Source of the DNA: a virus
Direction: 5' to 3' (one strand)
DNA length: 55,359 bases
Virus record (IMG/VR): IMGVR_UViG_3300009177_000047
Location: 1 to 55,359 of that record
Positions 30,865 to 38,436 of this stretch are shown in pieces; the stretch's first letter is position 1; each line of letters begins with the position of its first letter. Made by a program: the position numbers and the translations under genes. The notes below the pieces were generated by a model that was given only the letters and a program-made list of their open reading frames with translations, was not told the DNA's origin and did no database searches.

Positions 30865-33646
30865 CTCCAAGGCGTTCAACGGTGACGGACAGGTCCCACT
30901 TCAGAACTCCGAGCAGGTTGTCCAGCTTGTTGTCGATGATCGTCTGTTCCATCGCGTCGTGGTCGAACGGCAGGTTCTTGAACCACTGCGGAATGTGTGG
31001 CTCGTCGATGGGGTAGGCGATGCTGTCGATCTTCATCAGGTTCGGCTTGAGCTTGCACACGATGATCTTGGCGCCGTCACCGATCCGCATCGAATAGCGG
31101 TCGCCTTGGGTTTCGCACATCGTGTTCCAGTTCATCGCGGCCTTGACGTGGCCCGGCATGTTGACCTTGGCCTTGAAACCCGACTTCATCTTCGACGCTT
31201 CGATCAGGCTCATGTTGCGGCCAGTCGCATAGCGCTGGACGTAATCGGTCAAGGCCGACACCTTCTTCGGTGTGCCCTTTTCCCAGCCCGGCCGCGTCGA
31301 GAACTCCTTGCGGAATGTTCTGATCTGGCCGAACAGGTTTTCTTGCTCGACGCCGCAAAGCAGGTCCATCAGGAGTTTCTCAAGGAACGCCTGCATGAAC
31401 TTCGGCGTGTCGGCGCGCTTCAGGTCGAGGCCCATGGCCTTCAGCTTGCCGGGCTTGCCCTTCACGTCCAGACGCTTGCCGTCCTTGTCATACATGAGCA
31501 CGGCATACTTCTTCTTCTTGATGAAGAGTGCCTTCGAGGCCACGAGTTCGCGGCCAGCGGCGATGATGCCGCCACGTTCGAGGGTGCAGTTGAAGGTCCG
31601 GTTCATGAACTCGGGGAAGCTGGCGTTCACCTCTTCCGCGATGGCATCGTAGAGCGTGATGATGTTTTCGCGCGACCACTCGAATTCGGCGTAGCGCGGA
31701 TCGTTCTTCAGAACCTCGTAGGCGCTGAAGTAGGAGCTATCGGTGTCGGCATAATAGATCGCCGCGCCCTTGTAGTCGTATTCGCCGGTGATGACTTCGT
31801 TGATCTTGCCGTTCATGTGGCGGGCGATGGAGCGGCCGGTCAGCGTGACCGACTGGCCCAGACGTTCGTCATAGAACCGGAGACCCTCGTTCAGCAGGGC
31901 GCCGTAGAGCGAGTTCAACAGAATCTTGCGGGCCTGTTGGCGCTGGTTCCAGAACCCGGCCCAGAAGAGGTGTTCCTTCTTCTTGACGGGGTCGGTCTCG
32001 GCGTCCGCCAGATTTTCGAAGGCGACTTGCTTGCCCTGCATCTCCTGACGTTCGGAATACCACTTCGCCAGCAGCATCGGGATCATCCCTTCCTTGTCCG
32101 TGCGGAACAAGGTGCCGTTGGCGGTGACGCAAACGTGGTTCTTCGGATTGAAGATGTAGTCGTAGAAATCGCGGCCGGACATCGTCTTGGTCACGCCGTC
32201 TTCGAAATCAATGGTCAGCGGCGCCCCGTCGCGGGCGTGCATGTGGTCGATTTCGAGGCCGCAGAAAATGCCTTCCCACGCCGAGGCGCGGTCGATGCCG
32301 CTGATGATCCGCTGCTGAACAAGCGCCATCGTCTCATCCAGCCGAACTTGGCCGATGATCGTTTCCGGGCTCATGTTCAGGGCGCGGATGGTGGACGGAT
32401 ACAGGGAGTTGATGTCGCAGCAGCCGATTTCGTCGTGGAGACCCTTTTTCGGGTCAGCGACGTAGGCGCCGACAACCGGGGTTCGCCCGTCGTCGTCATC
32501 TTCCTCGTCATCATCGTCGTCCTTGTCGAGCGCGAATTCCTTGGCGCGACGGTTGGGGACGACGAATCCCATGGCGTGCATTTCGTTGATGATCGCTTGC
32601 TCGACGAGAGCGACCGAACCCATGGTGGTCTTCAACTGGACGCAGTTCGCGTGGGCGATCTGGTTGGCCAGTTCGATGAACTTCTTCTTCTCGTCGATCT
32701 TGACCAGCAGCATGGTGTCCTGCCGGTTGTATTCGATGAAGCGCTTGAAATCCTTCTTGTAGAGATCGTCGAGCGTGCCTTCGTAGGCAGTCTTGTTTTC
32801 ACCGACTTCGATTTCGCCGACGTAGTCGAGGCGATACGAGTGAAGCTGCTGGGGATTGTGCTTCTGGTAGAGTTCCAGATAGTCGAGGTGCACCCGACCC
32901 ACGAGATCGTAGGTGACGTGCATCCGCTTGAACTTCATATACTCGCGGACCCGAGGAAGCTGGTTCCACAGGCAGAGTTGGCGGGTCGTATCCTTGTCCA
33001 TGACCCGCGTGATGCGGTTCACGAGATAGGGAATATCGAAGCCCGTCGAGTTCCAGCCCGAGAGCACATCCACGTCGTCGATCAGTTCGAGGAACGCCTT
33101 CAGGAGTTCCGTTTCGCTGTCGAACAGGACCGTGTCTTGGAACTCTTCACAAATTTTGTGCGCCTCAGCCAAGTCATAGGTCGGCGGACAGAGCACAAGC
33201 GTCAGCAGCCGTTGACCCAGCGTCGTGTGCAGGGAAATGGCGGTTACCGGGTTGAAGGGATCGTCGGTGGGCGCGAACCCGCGCTTGGGGTCGAAGTCCA
33301 CTTCAATGTCGAAGAAGCCGACGTTCAGTGTCGGGGCATCAATGCCACGATAGTGGGTCGCCAGCGAGCGGAACACCGGGTTGATGTCGCTCTCGAAAAT
33401 GCGGGGAGGCTGCCGGTTGATCGGCGCCGACGAGATGCGGGCGAGTTCCTTGCGGAACTTTTGACCGCTCGTGGTAGTGAACTTGCGGCAGCTATCGCCG
33501 AAAATCGACGTGTGGCCGCCTTGGGGGTGCTCGTAGTAGAAGACGTGCTCTGCGTCGAACTCGGTCAGGACTCGTTCGCCATTGACCCGTTCCGCTACGA
33601 AGATTTTGTCTTTGTTCCGGTCGAAGATGGCGTCAACGTATGACAT
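30842..33646 (-). CDS. 43: family B DNA polymerase (T4 gp43-like)
   Basis: This 934-residue protein compares with 898 for T4 gp43. Proofreading exonuclease: Exo I FFDIEVDFD (D113, E115), Exo II GWNSTGFDIPYL (~197-207), Exo III YNRQD (306-310). Polymerase: motif A DINSLYPS (411-418), motif B KILLNSLYG (574-582), motif C YADTDS (632-637). All catalytic residues are present. An acidic insert (DDDDDEEDDDD, ~375-386) precedes motif A and is unusual. The C-terminus carries a PIP-like tail (GDEFFVFS) for clamp binding. AGGA lies 5 nt before the ATG. A 946-residue ORF on the opposite strand is a shadow. Confidence 0.97.
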   Translation of the reverse strand: MSYVDAIFDRNKDKIFVAERVNGERVLTEFDAEHVFYYEHPQGGHTSIFGDSCRKFTTTSGQKFRKELARISSAPINRQPPRIFESDINPVFRSLATHYRGIDAPTLNVGFFDIEVDFDPKRGFAPTDDPFNPVTAISLHTTLGQRLLTLVLCPPTYDLAEAHKICEEFQDTVLFDSETELLKAFLELIDDVDVLSGWNSTGFDIPYLVNRITRVMDKDTTRQLCLWNQLPRVREYMKFKRMHVTYDLVGRVHLDYLELYQKHNPQQLHSYRLDYVGEIEVGENKTAYEGTLDDLYKKDFKRFIEYNRQDTMLLVKIDEKKKFIELANQIAHANCVQLKTTMGSVALVEQAIINEMHAMGFVVPNRRAKEFALDKDDDDDEEDDDDGRTPVVGAYVADPKKGLHDEIGCCDINSLYPSTIRALNMSPETIIGQVRLDETMALVQQRIISGIDRASAWEGIFCGLEIDHMHARDGAPLTIDFEDGVTKTMSGRDFYDYIFNPKNHVCVTANGTLFRTDKEGMIPMLLAKWYSERQEMQGKQVAFENLADAETDPVKKKEHLFWAGFWNQRQQARKILLNSLYGALLNEGLRFYDERLGQSVTLTGRSIARHMNGKINEVITGEYDYKGAAIYYADTDSSYFSAYEVLKNDPRYAEFEWSRENIITLYDAIAEEVNASFPEFMNRTFNCTLERGGIIAAGRELVASKALFIKKKKYAVLMYDKDGKRLDVKGKPGKLKAMGLDLKRADTPKFMQAFLEKLLMDLLCGVEQENLFGQIRTFRKEFSTRPGWEKGTPKKVSALTDYVQRYATGRNMSLIEASKMKSGFKAKVNMPGHVKAAMNWNTMCETQGDRYSMRIGDGAKIIVCKLKPNLMKIDSIAYPIDEPHIPQWFKNLPFDHDAMEQTIIDNKLDNLLGVLKWDLSVTVERLGDEFFVFS

Positions 33647-33652
33647 GCGGTC

Positions 33653-33946
33653 CTATCGGTAATAGCCTTTGTCCTTCTGACCTGCGATGTCATCGGACCA
33701 ATACAATTTGAACGCTGTGGCATCGGTAAGGTCGTTCAAGTAAACGACAGCCCGAACGTCAAAATATGACCGGCGGCCCAGCGAGAGGGTTCGGTAGTTC
33801 CCTCTGGTATTTGCTTTCAACCAGTCCTGCATTGGCTTCATATCTGAGCCACGCTGGACGAAGTTGCCTTCACACGTCTTGATCCTGATCTCGAAGCGGA
33901 AATCTCCGTTCCGACGCCTTCTTGGACGGCCATACAGGTAAGACAT
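33653..33946 (-). CDS. small basic protein with strand-acidic-helix signature (family D)
   Basis: This 97-residue protein has a very basic N-terminus (YGRPRRRRNGDFRFEIRIK). It carries the family signature VRAVVYLNDLTDATAFKLYW followed by a short charged tail. It lies immediately upstream of the polymerase gene; its stop overlaps the polymerase ribosome binding site, so the two are coupled. Basic charge suggests nucleic-acid binding; that is inference. GAGA precedes ATG 33946. Confidence 0.7.
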   Translation of the reverse strand: MSYLYGRPRRRRNGDFRFEIRIKTCEGNFVQRGSDMKPMQDWLKANTRGNYRTLSLGRRSYFDVRAVVYLNDLTDATAFKLYWSDDIAGQKDKGYYR

Positions 33947-33956
33947 GGTGGGTCTC

Positions 33957-33964
33957 TATTTATC
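33957..33964 (-). promoter_or_regulatory. late-promoter-like octamer GATAAATA
   Basis: GATAAATA lies 10 nt before ATG 33946, right after the hairpin 33966-33995. The short leader makes promoter function less sure than for the 24-37 nt cases. Confidence 0.45.
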
Positions 33965-33965
33965 T

Positions 33966-33995
33966 GTGGGAGAGACCATTTTCGGCCTCTCCCAC
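33966..33995 (-). terminator. 12-bp hairpin after the DsbA-like gene
   Basis: gtgggagagacc (33966-33977) and ggcctctcccac (33984-33995) form a 12-bp stem (one wobble) with loop attttc. It follows the stop of the gene ending at 34008 and directly precedes an octamer. There is no U-run. Confidence 0.55.
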
Positions 33996-34007
33996 CGACA
34001 ATTCGGC

Positions 34008-34271
34008 TTAGCGGCGGCCGGTGACTTCGAGAATTTCTTCGACGGTGTCGAACTGAATCTTCTCTTCTTCGATGGACGCCTTGTAGGCGACACGGGCGGC
34101 CTTCATCAGGGTGCCCGGCTTCCAGCCGAACTCTTCGGCGATGGCCTTGGCGGTGTCCTTCAGACCGGCCTTCAGGTCGTCGGTCTCTTGGAACACGCGC
34201 ATCGCGGAATCCATGAAGTCCTTCAGCTTGACGCGGTCGGTCGAGGTCAGGGTTTCGGTGTCAATGGCCAT
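34008..34271 (-). CDS. small DNA-binding protein, DsbA-like (T4)
   Basis: This 87-residue helical protein matches the size of T4 DsbA (89), a dsDNA-binding protein that binds near late promoters. The layout is similar: helices with LKAGLKDTAKAIAEEFGWKP, then VAYKASIEEEKIQFDTVEEI, comparable to the KQERDVFEAETEEVVELY region of DsbA. The match is from memory and weak in detail. It is an operon leader upstream of family D and polymerase. A GTTTACCA/TTGACA promoter region and direct repeats lie upstream. Confidence 0.55.
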   Translation of the reverse strand: MAIDTETLTSTDRVKLKDFMDSAMRVFQETDDLKAGLKDTAKAIAEEFGWKPGTLMKAARVAYKASIEEEKIQFDTVEEILEVTGRR

Positions 34272-34338
34272 TGGGGCAATTTCCTAATCAAAATGGGTAG
34301 ACGGTGCCGGGCAATTCCGGCTGACTTTTGGAGCTTAT

Positions 34339-34372
34339 CGACTCTCCGAGCGCCTTGTCAAATATGGTAAAC
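34339..34372 (-). promoter_or_regulatory. GTTTACCA motif with TTGACA promoter
   Basis: On the minus strand GTTTACCA (34372-34365) is followed by TTGACA (34360-34355) and, 16 nt later, GATAAG (34338-34333 region). It would transcribe the DsbA-like gene, whose ATG is about 65 nt further on. Confidence 0.4.
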
Positions 34373-34376
34373 GAAA

Positions 34377-34427
34377 AATGTCCGTCAGAATCGCATAGGG
34401 ATCGAGAATGTCCGTCAGAATCCCATA
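34377..34427. repeat. two 21-bp direct repeats between divergent promoters
   Basis: aatgtccgtcagaatcgcata at 34377-34397 recurs at 34407-34427 with one substitution (20 of 21 identical), offset 30 bp. The copies lie exactly between the minus promoter (34372) and the plus promoter (34436), so they look like tandem operators. No third copy is seen nearby. Confidence 0.65.
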
Positions 34428-34435
34428 AGACTTTA

Positions 34436-34464
34436 GTTGACCAACGGCAAAACCGTGAGACAAT
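34436..34464 (+). promoter_or_regulatory. GTTGACCA promoter
   Basis: GTTGACCA (34436-34443) contains a TTGACC -35, and GACAAT (34459-34464, 4/6) lies 16 nt further on. It drives the gene at 34497, 54 nt after the motif. Confidence 0.6.
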
Positions 34465-34496
34465 CCAAGAATAGAAACAACAACGGAGTGGCACCC

Positions 34497-34853
34497 ATGA
34501 GCTTCGCGCAACGTCTCACCGATGGTCAACTCGACTGCTGCATCACCGAGTTCAAGGAACGCGTGGCCGTAGTCATGACCCGTGAGCAAGTCCGCGACAT
34601 GCTCCGTGGCCACGCCCAACGCCGGTTCTGCCGGATGCTGCTGCGCGGCTACCCCGATGCCACCCCCGGTGCCGCCCACGGGCTGGACACCTACGAACGC
34701 GACTATCTGTTCGACATCTTTGCCGAACGGATCGCTGGCGTGTCCCACTGGCCGTTCAACGGCGACACCGCCGAATACAGCCAGACGTTCATCGACGGTA
34801 TCCGGGCCGCCAACAAGGCTGGCAAGATCAAGATCGTCGAAGATGCTGCCTGA
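34497..34853 (+). CDS. conserved phage protein (WPFNGD family)
   Basis: This 118-residue protein starts MSFAQRLTDGQLDCC. The second half, LDTYERDYLFDIFAERIAG then HWPFNGDTAEYSQTFIDGIR, matches a widespread small phage protein family (LDT..RDYL..... WP.NGDS.EY...F). The function is unknown. GGAG lies 9 nt before the ATG. Its end overlaps the next gene by 11 nt. Confidence 0.7.
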   Translation: MSFAQRLTDGQLDCCITEFKERVAVVMTREQVRDMLRGHAQRRFCRMLLRGYPDATPGAAHGLDTYERDYLFDIFAERIAGVSHWPFNGDTAEYSQTFIDGIRAANKAGKIKIVEDAA

Positions 34854-35145
34854 AGACGCCACCGCCGACGAAATCCGTCTGCTCACCGACGAGAACATCC
34901 TTCACGCCGAGAAGATGGCGATAGCGAAAGCCATCTTCATCGGCCTGAATCCCACCGACCGAAAGCCCATCGTGGACATGTTCCTCTCCCTGTATGCGGA
35001 GCGAACCGTCCTGAAGCGGCGCGTTTGGGCGCTCGAAACCATGCGTGAGCAGGATGCCGAGCGTCGCAAATTCGGCCTCAACGAGTCGCCGTGGCAAACC
35101 TACGAACGGCTCCGCAAGATCGTCGTGAAGCGCGGCTACGAATAA
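34843..35145 (+). CDS. small helical protein, unknown
   Basis: ATG 34843 gives 100 residues, starting MLPEDATADEIRLLTDENI. It is almost all helical, with a basic second half (ERTVLKRRVWALETMREQD and ending KIVVKRGYE). It overlaps the preceding stop, so it is probably coupled. It converges on the minus-strand gene ending at 35146, with no spacer and no visible terminator. No family is recognised. Confidence 0.6.
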   Translation: MLPEDATADEIRLLTDENILHAEKMAIAKAIFIGLNPTDRKPIVDMFLSLYAERTVLKRRVWALETMREQDAERRKFGLNESPWQTYERLRKIVVKRGYE

Positions 35146-35376
35146 TCAGAGCGTCTTCGCTTCGTTCTGAAAATCTTCCAGCGTCACTTTCTCGTAGGCA
35201 TCCAATTCACCAACGTGCTCTTCGAGCCGTTTGAGAAGGGCTTCCGCTTGATCCTGCCCAGACAACTGAGCAAGGCGGACGAATCCCAACATCACCAAGG
35301 CTTCGAGCCGAAGACAGGCTTCTTCGTGGGTGGGACTTTCCGCGATATACTGGTTGACGGTCTCGTGCAGTTCCAT
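35146..35376 (-). CDS. small helical protein downstream of thyX
   Basis: This 76-residue acidic helical protein begins MELHETVNQYIAES and has ALLKRLEEHVGELDAYEKVT near its end. AGGGAA precedes ATG 35376, 15 nt after the thyX stop, so it is co-transcribed with thyX. No family is recognised. Confidence 0.6.
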   Translation of the reverse strand: MELHETVNQYIAESPTHEEACLRLEALVMLGFVRLAQLSGQDQAEALLKRLEEHVGELDAYEKVTLEDFQNEAKTL

Positions 35377-35391
35377 TGGGTTCCCTCGCGA

Positions 35392-36495
35392 TTAATCGAA
35401 GACCTTTGTGGGCTTGGGCGGGCGCGGGGGCGGCGCCGGGGGCTTCTTCGCAGTCGCCTTCCGCTTTGCCTTGACCTTGTTCGGCACACCCGGTGTTTCC
35501 GGGTTGTCGATGGACGACAGCACCGCCGGAGCCTGCTTGAACGTAGGCAGACCCCATTTGTCGGTGAAATCGCGCAGTTCCCGAAGCGACAGTTCGTGAA
35601 GTTCAGCGAACGCCTTGTCTCCACCAGCCGACATCAAGGCGCCCGCGAAGGCCACCCGTGCAGGAGCGTCAGACGACAGCAGCATCTTCAACACGCTGGT
35701 TTCCATGCGCGAGTTTGAAGTCGCCTCACGGATATAGTCGTCGAACGCCTGAAGAGCTTCAGGATAGATCGGCTGGATCAGATCGAAGACCGCCTGCGCG
35801 AACACCCTGATCTCATACTGGGCGTGCGGATCGAGTCGCAGCTTCAGAAGGTGCATCATGTTGTGCAAATTCTGGGTCCAGTAGAGTTCGGTGTAGTTGC
35901 CCACCGGCAGAACCGAGCGGGCCATCTCCCGAGCGATGCCGCCGAACTCGTCATCGAACAGAGCATCGTCGGGGTCGTAGGGGTCGTAGATCAGGTCGGG
36001 GTTCTCCCGTCCTTCACCCAACAGAGCCTCATAGATGTCGTAGGAGTGCCGGTAAGCGGCATCCATCATCCAACGCACCCCAGTGGTGTTGGTGACGCCC
36101 AGCGTGCCCGCACGGCCCTGCTTGTTGTCCTTGCTCTGAGGTTGGATCACCTCCGGCTCGGGCAGGTAGAATTCGTCGGTCATCACCGAGTAGCGGCCCG
36201 AATATTCGTTCAGGCTGGCCGTCCGGTGGCGCACCCACTGGCGCATCACGAAGATCGGCATCTTGATATGAAGCTTGATCTGGCACATCTCGAAGGGCGA
36301 GGTGTGCTTGTGGCGCATCAGGTAGCGGATCAGGCCACGGTCTTCGAGGACCGTCTTGGTGCCATCGCCGTAGGAAACGCGGGCGGCCTGCACGATAGAG
36401 GCGTCGGTGCCCATGGTGTCCACGACACCAACGAAACCGTGGTCGAGGACCGTGACATATTTGGGGTCGGCGGCAACTTCAGCCTGCTTCGTCAT
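35392..36495 (-). CDS. thyX: flavin-dependent thymidylate synthase ThyX
   Basis: The signature RHRTASLNEYSGRY (89-102) matches the ThyX motif RHRxxSxNExSxRY, and PFEMCQIKLHIKMP and RQWVRH precede it. ThyX makes dTMP from dUMP using methylenetetrahydrofolate, FAD and NADPH, supporting phage DNA synthesis. At 367 residues it is longer than typical ThyX (~220-310). The last ~75 residues include a Pro/Lys-rich tail (KRKATAKKPPAPPPRPPKPT) with no known role. The ribosome site is weak. Confidence 0.95.
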   Translation of the reverse strand: MTKQAEVAADPKYVTVLDHGFVGVVDTMGTDASIVQAARVSYGDGTKTVLEDRGLIRYLMRHKHTSPFEMCQIKLHIKMPIFVMRQWVRHRTASLNEYSGRYSVMTDEFYLPEPEVIQPQSKDNKQGRAGTLGVTNTTGVRWMMDAAYRHSYDIYEALLGEGRENPDLIYDPYDPDDALFDDEFGGIAREMARSVLPVGNYTELYWTQNLHNMMHLLKLRLDPHAQYEIRVFAQAVFDLIQPIYPEALQAFDDYIREATSNSRMETSVLKMLLSSDAPARVAFAGALMSAGGDKAFAELHELSLRELRDFTDKWGLPTFKQAPAVLSSIDNPETPGVPNKVKAKRKATAKKPPAPPPRPPKPTKVFD

Positions 36496-36571
36496 AATGG
36501 ATTTTCTCGAAAATGATTTGGATAACTAATAGAAATCAGAATGCACCACGGGGCCGGATTTTTCAATTTTC

Positions 36572-36796
36572 ATGGACTTCACGATTTCACTTTTCGTCGG
36601 TGTGGCGGCTTGCATCCTCGTCATTTACGGACTGAGGAAGGCGCTCAAGGAATTTGACGAGGCGATCACCAAGCTCAAGCTCACGCGGTTTGCCGACGCG
36701 CTCTGGTGGCTATTCCCGTTCTTCTTCCTCTACGTCGTGATCGAACTCGTTCAGAAAATCGTTCAGTTCATCGACCCGTCGATCTCGTTCGATTGA
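36572..36796 (+). CDS. small two-span membrane protein
   Basis: This 74-residue protein has two hydrophobic segments, about residues 5-22 (ISLFVGVAACILVIYGL) and 45-62 (LWWLFPFFFLYVVIELV), joined by a charged helix (KALKEFDEAITKLKLTR). No Shine-Dalgarno is clear at ATG 36572. It overlaps the convergent galE gene by 34 nt. The composition strongly suggests a real membrane protein, perhaps a lysis or exclusion factor. Confidence 0.6.
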   Translation: MDFTISLFVGVAACILVIYGLRKALKEFDEAITKLKLTRFADALWWLFPFFFLYVVIELVQKIVQFIDPSISFD

Positions 36797-37743
36797 TGCC
36801 ACTTCCACGCGCTCTCCACGATCTCGTGGATTGACGACTGCGTGGGCTCCCAACCGAGCACCGTTTTGGCCTTTGCGTTAGAGGCCACGAGCACCGGGGG
36901 ATCACCTTCACGACGTGGTCCGTAGACCTTGTCGATGGTTCGGCCGGACACATCCTCAATGGCCGAGAGCACTTCAGCAACGGAGGTGCCGGATGCGGTG
37001 CCGAGGTTCAGCGCGTCCGTGGCGCCACCTTTCAACAAATATTCTGCCGAGAGCACATGCGCTCGGCCAATGTCCGAGACGTGGACGTAGTCTCGGATTG
37101 CAGTCCCGTCAGGAGTGTCAAAATCGTTGCCGAAAACCGTGAACGGCTTTCCTTGAAGCAATCGCTGCATGGCCAACGGGATCAAATGGGTCTCGGGTTC
37201 ATGGCGCTCGCCAATGTCGCCAGCAGCGCCCGCCGCGTTGAAGAAGCGGAGGGACAGAGACGTGATCCCGTAGGCGCGGCCGTAGTCGGCCAGCATCCGT
37301 TCGACCGCCAGTTTCGTGGCGCCGTAGGGATTGATGGGATGCTGGGGATGATCTTCGGTGACCGGCTCGGTTCCGGCGACGCCGTATGTCGCGGCCGTGG
37401 ACGAGAACACAATGTGCTTCGTGCCATGTTTGCGCATGGCGTCCAGCACGTTCATGGTGCCGGTGATGTTGTTGCGATAGTAGAGCGCCGGGTCGGATAC
37501 CGATTCGCCGACGTATGTCATGGCGGCGAGATGCGCGACAACATCGGGTTGGACCACGGGAAACACCCAGTCGAGCGTGTTCATGTCGAGGATTGATCCC
37601 TCGATAAACCCACCCCACCGAACCGCGTCTTTCCATCCTCGACTCAGATCGTCGAGAGTGACGACTTCCCAGCCCTTATCGGAAAATTCTTTGCAGCAAT
37701 GGCTCCCGATGTATCCCGCCCCGCCGATGACGAGAACTCGCAC
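36763..37743 (-). CDS. galE: UDP-glucose 4-epimerase-like SDR
   Basis: This 326-residue protein is typical of GalE (~330-340). It has the NAD-binding GGAGYIGS (7-14), LDDLSRG after strand 2, SSTAATYG (114-121) and the catalytic Y140-x3-K144 (PYGATK). The substrate stretch RFFNAAGAAGD is also GalE-like. GalE interconverts UDP-glucose and UDP-galactose, and a phage copy may alter host surface sugars or feed glycosylation. The start is GTG 37743, directly after the preceding stop. Family members with other UDP-sugar specificity cannot be excluded. Confidence 0.92.
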   Translation of the reverse strand: MRVLVIGGAGYIGSHCCKEFSDKGWEVVTLDDLSRGWKDAVRWGGFIEGSILDMNTLDWVFPVVQPDVVAHLAAMTYVGESVSDPALYYRNNITGTMNVLDAMRKHGTKHIVFSSTAATYGVAGTEPVTEDHPQHPINPYGATKLAVERMLADYGRAYGITSLSLRFFNAAGAAGDIGERHEPETHLIPLAMQRLLQGKPFTVFGNDFDTPDGTAIRDYVHVSDIGRAHVLSAEYLLKGGATDALNLGTASGTSVAEVLSAIEDVSGRTIDKVYGPRREGDPPVLVASNAKAKTVLGWEPTQSSIHEIVESAWKWHQSNEIDGSMN

Positions 37744-38064
37744 TTACGGGCAACCCTCTCCGTCCAGACCACAGGTCGGGAACTCTTCCCCGCTGGAATC
37801 TTCGCCAGTTTCGCGGTCGGGCTGCTCGACTCCGTCGATCACGTCCCATTCCACGTCGCCGTGGGTGCTGCCTTCTCCCTTGTCTGCCTGTCGCAGAAGG
37901 GATTCGCCCAGAGCTTTGGCAGCTTGCCGCGTCAGGGCATGAGTGGTCGTGTTGTTGCCACTGCGGATTTCGAGTTCAAGGCCGAACTGGCTGCCTCGAA
38001 TTTGCACGGAAGTCGCCCACGGGGCGGCGCATCGTGCGTAGAACTGTTCGAGAATCTCAATCAT
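37744..38064 (-). CDS. small protein upstream of galE, unknown
   Basis: ATG 38064 with AGGG at 4-5 nt gives 106 residues beginning MIEILEQFYARCAAPWATSV. The N-terminal 55 residues look folded. The C-terminal 50 are acidic and probably disordered (ETGEDSSGEEFPTCGLDGEG). It abuts galE with no gap and is co-translated. No family is recognised. Confidence 0.6.
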   Translation of the reverse strand: MIEILEQFYARCAAPWATSVQIRGSQFGLELEIRSGNNTTTHALTRQAAKALGESLLRQADKGEGSTHGDVEWDVIDGVEQPDRETGEDSSGEEFPTCGLDGEGCP

Positions 38065-38071
38065 TTTTCCC

Positions 38072-38392
38072 TCAATACATGTGCGGAAGGAAAGCAACGT
38101 CTTCGGGGACGGGAGGCGCATCGAGCTTCTTCGGCGGCTTTTCGTGTTCGATGTCATCGACACTGGCCATCTTCAGCATGGAGCAAAACCGCTCCCACTC
38201 CGACTGCAACATCGGGTTGGCGACGATGGCGGCCTGAAGCTGATAGTAGAACGAAGCCGCCTTCATATTTCGACGGTGGTCGCCTATATCGTTTTGATAG
38301 CGATCCTCGGACTCTCGCAAGTCTTTCCGAAGCTTCGTGATCTGATGCGCTTGCGCTTCGATCATCGCAGCTTGTTGATCCCAGCCAGACAT
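38072..38392 (-). CDS. SEWERF-family protein 3
   Basis: This 106-residue protein starts at ATG 38392 with AGGA 5 nt upstream. An N-terminal coiled-coil-like helix (IEAQAHQITKLRKDLRESED) is followed by FYYQLQAAIVANPMLQSEWE and RFCSMLKM, the same signature as at 28293-28643 and 28646-29113. A Pro-rich tail (EKPPKKLDAPPVPEDV) follows. Its distance (9 kb) from the other two copies shows the family is dispersed. Confidence 0.7.
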   Translation of the reverse strand: MSGWDQQAAMIEAQAHQITKLRKDLRESEDRYQNDIGDHRRNMKAASFYYQLQAAIVANPMLQSEWERFCSMLKMASVDDIEHEKPPKKLDAPPVPEDVAFLPHMY

Positions 38393-38407
38393 GGTTTCCT
38401 ATTCCAA

Positions 38408-38425
38408 GATATGGTAAACCATATC
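38408..38425. promoter_or_regulatory. 18-bp palindrome GATATGGT-AA-ACCATATC
   Basis: The 8-bp arms are perfect, around a central AA. The arms contain GTAAACCA on the plus strand and GTTTACCA on the minus strand, so it is a double copy of the recurrent motif. It lies 15 nt before ATG 38392 and just after the stop at 38437. It looks like an operator. Confidence 0.5.
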
Positions 38426-38436
38426 AAGTATTCGGA

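Noticed and set aside
30803-33643. 946-residue plus-strand ORF opposite DNA polymerase
   Set aside because: It is a codon-bias shadow of the polymerase gene: Val/Arg/Asp/His-rich with no domain pattern, as expected from antisense of a high-GC gene.
34377-34427. Possible minimal CRISPR (two repeats with a 30-bp period)
   Set aside because: Only two copies, a 9-bp gap, no further repeats and no Cas genes. Position between divergent promoters fits operators better.
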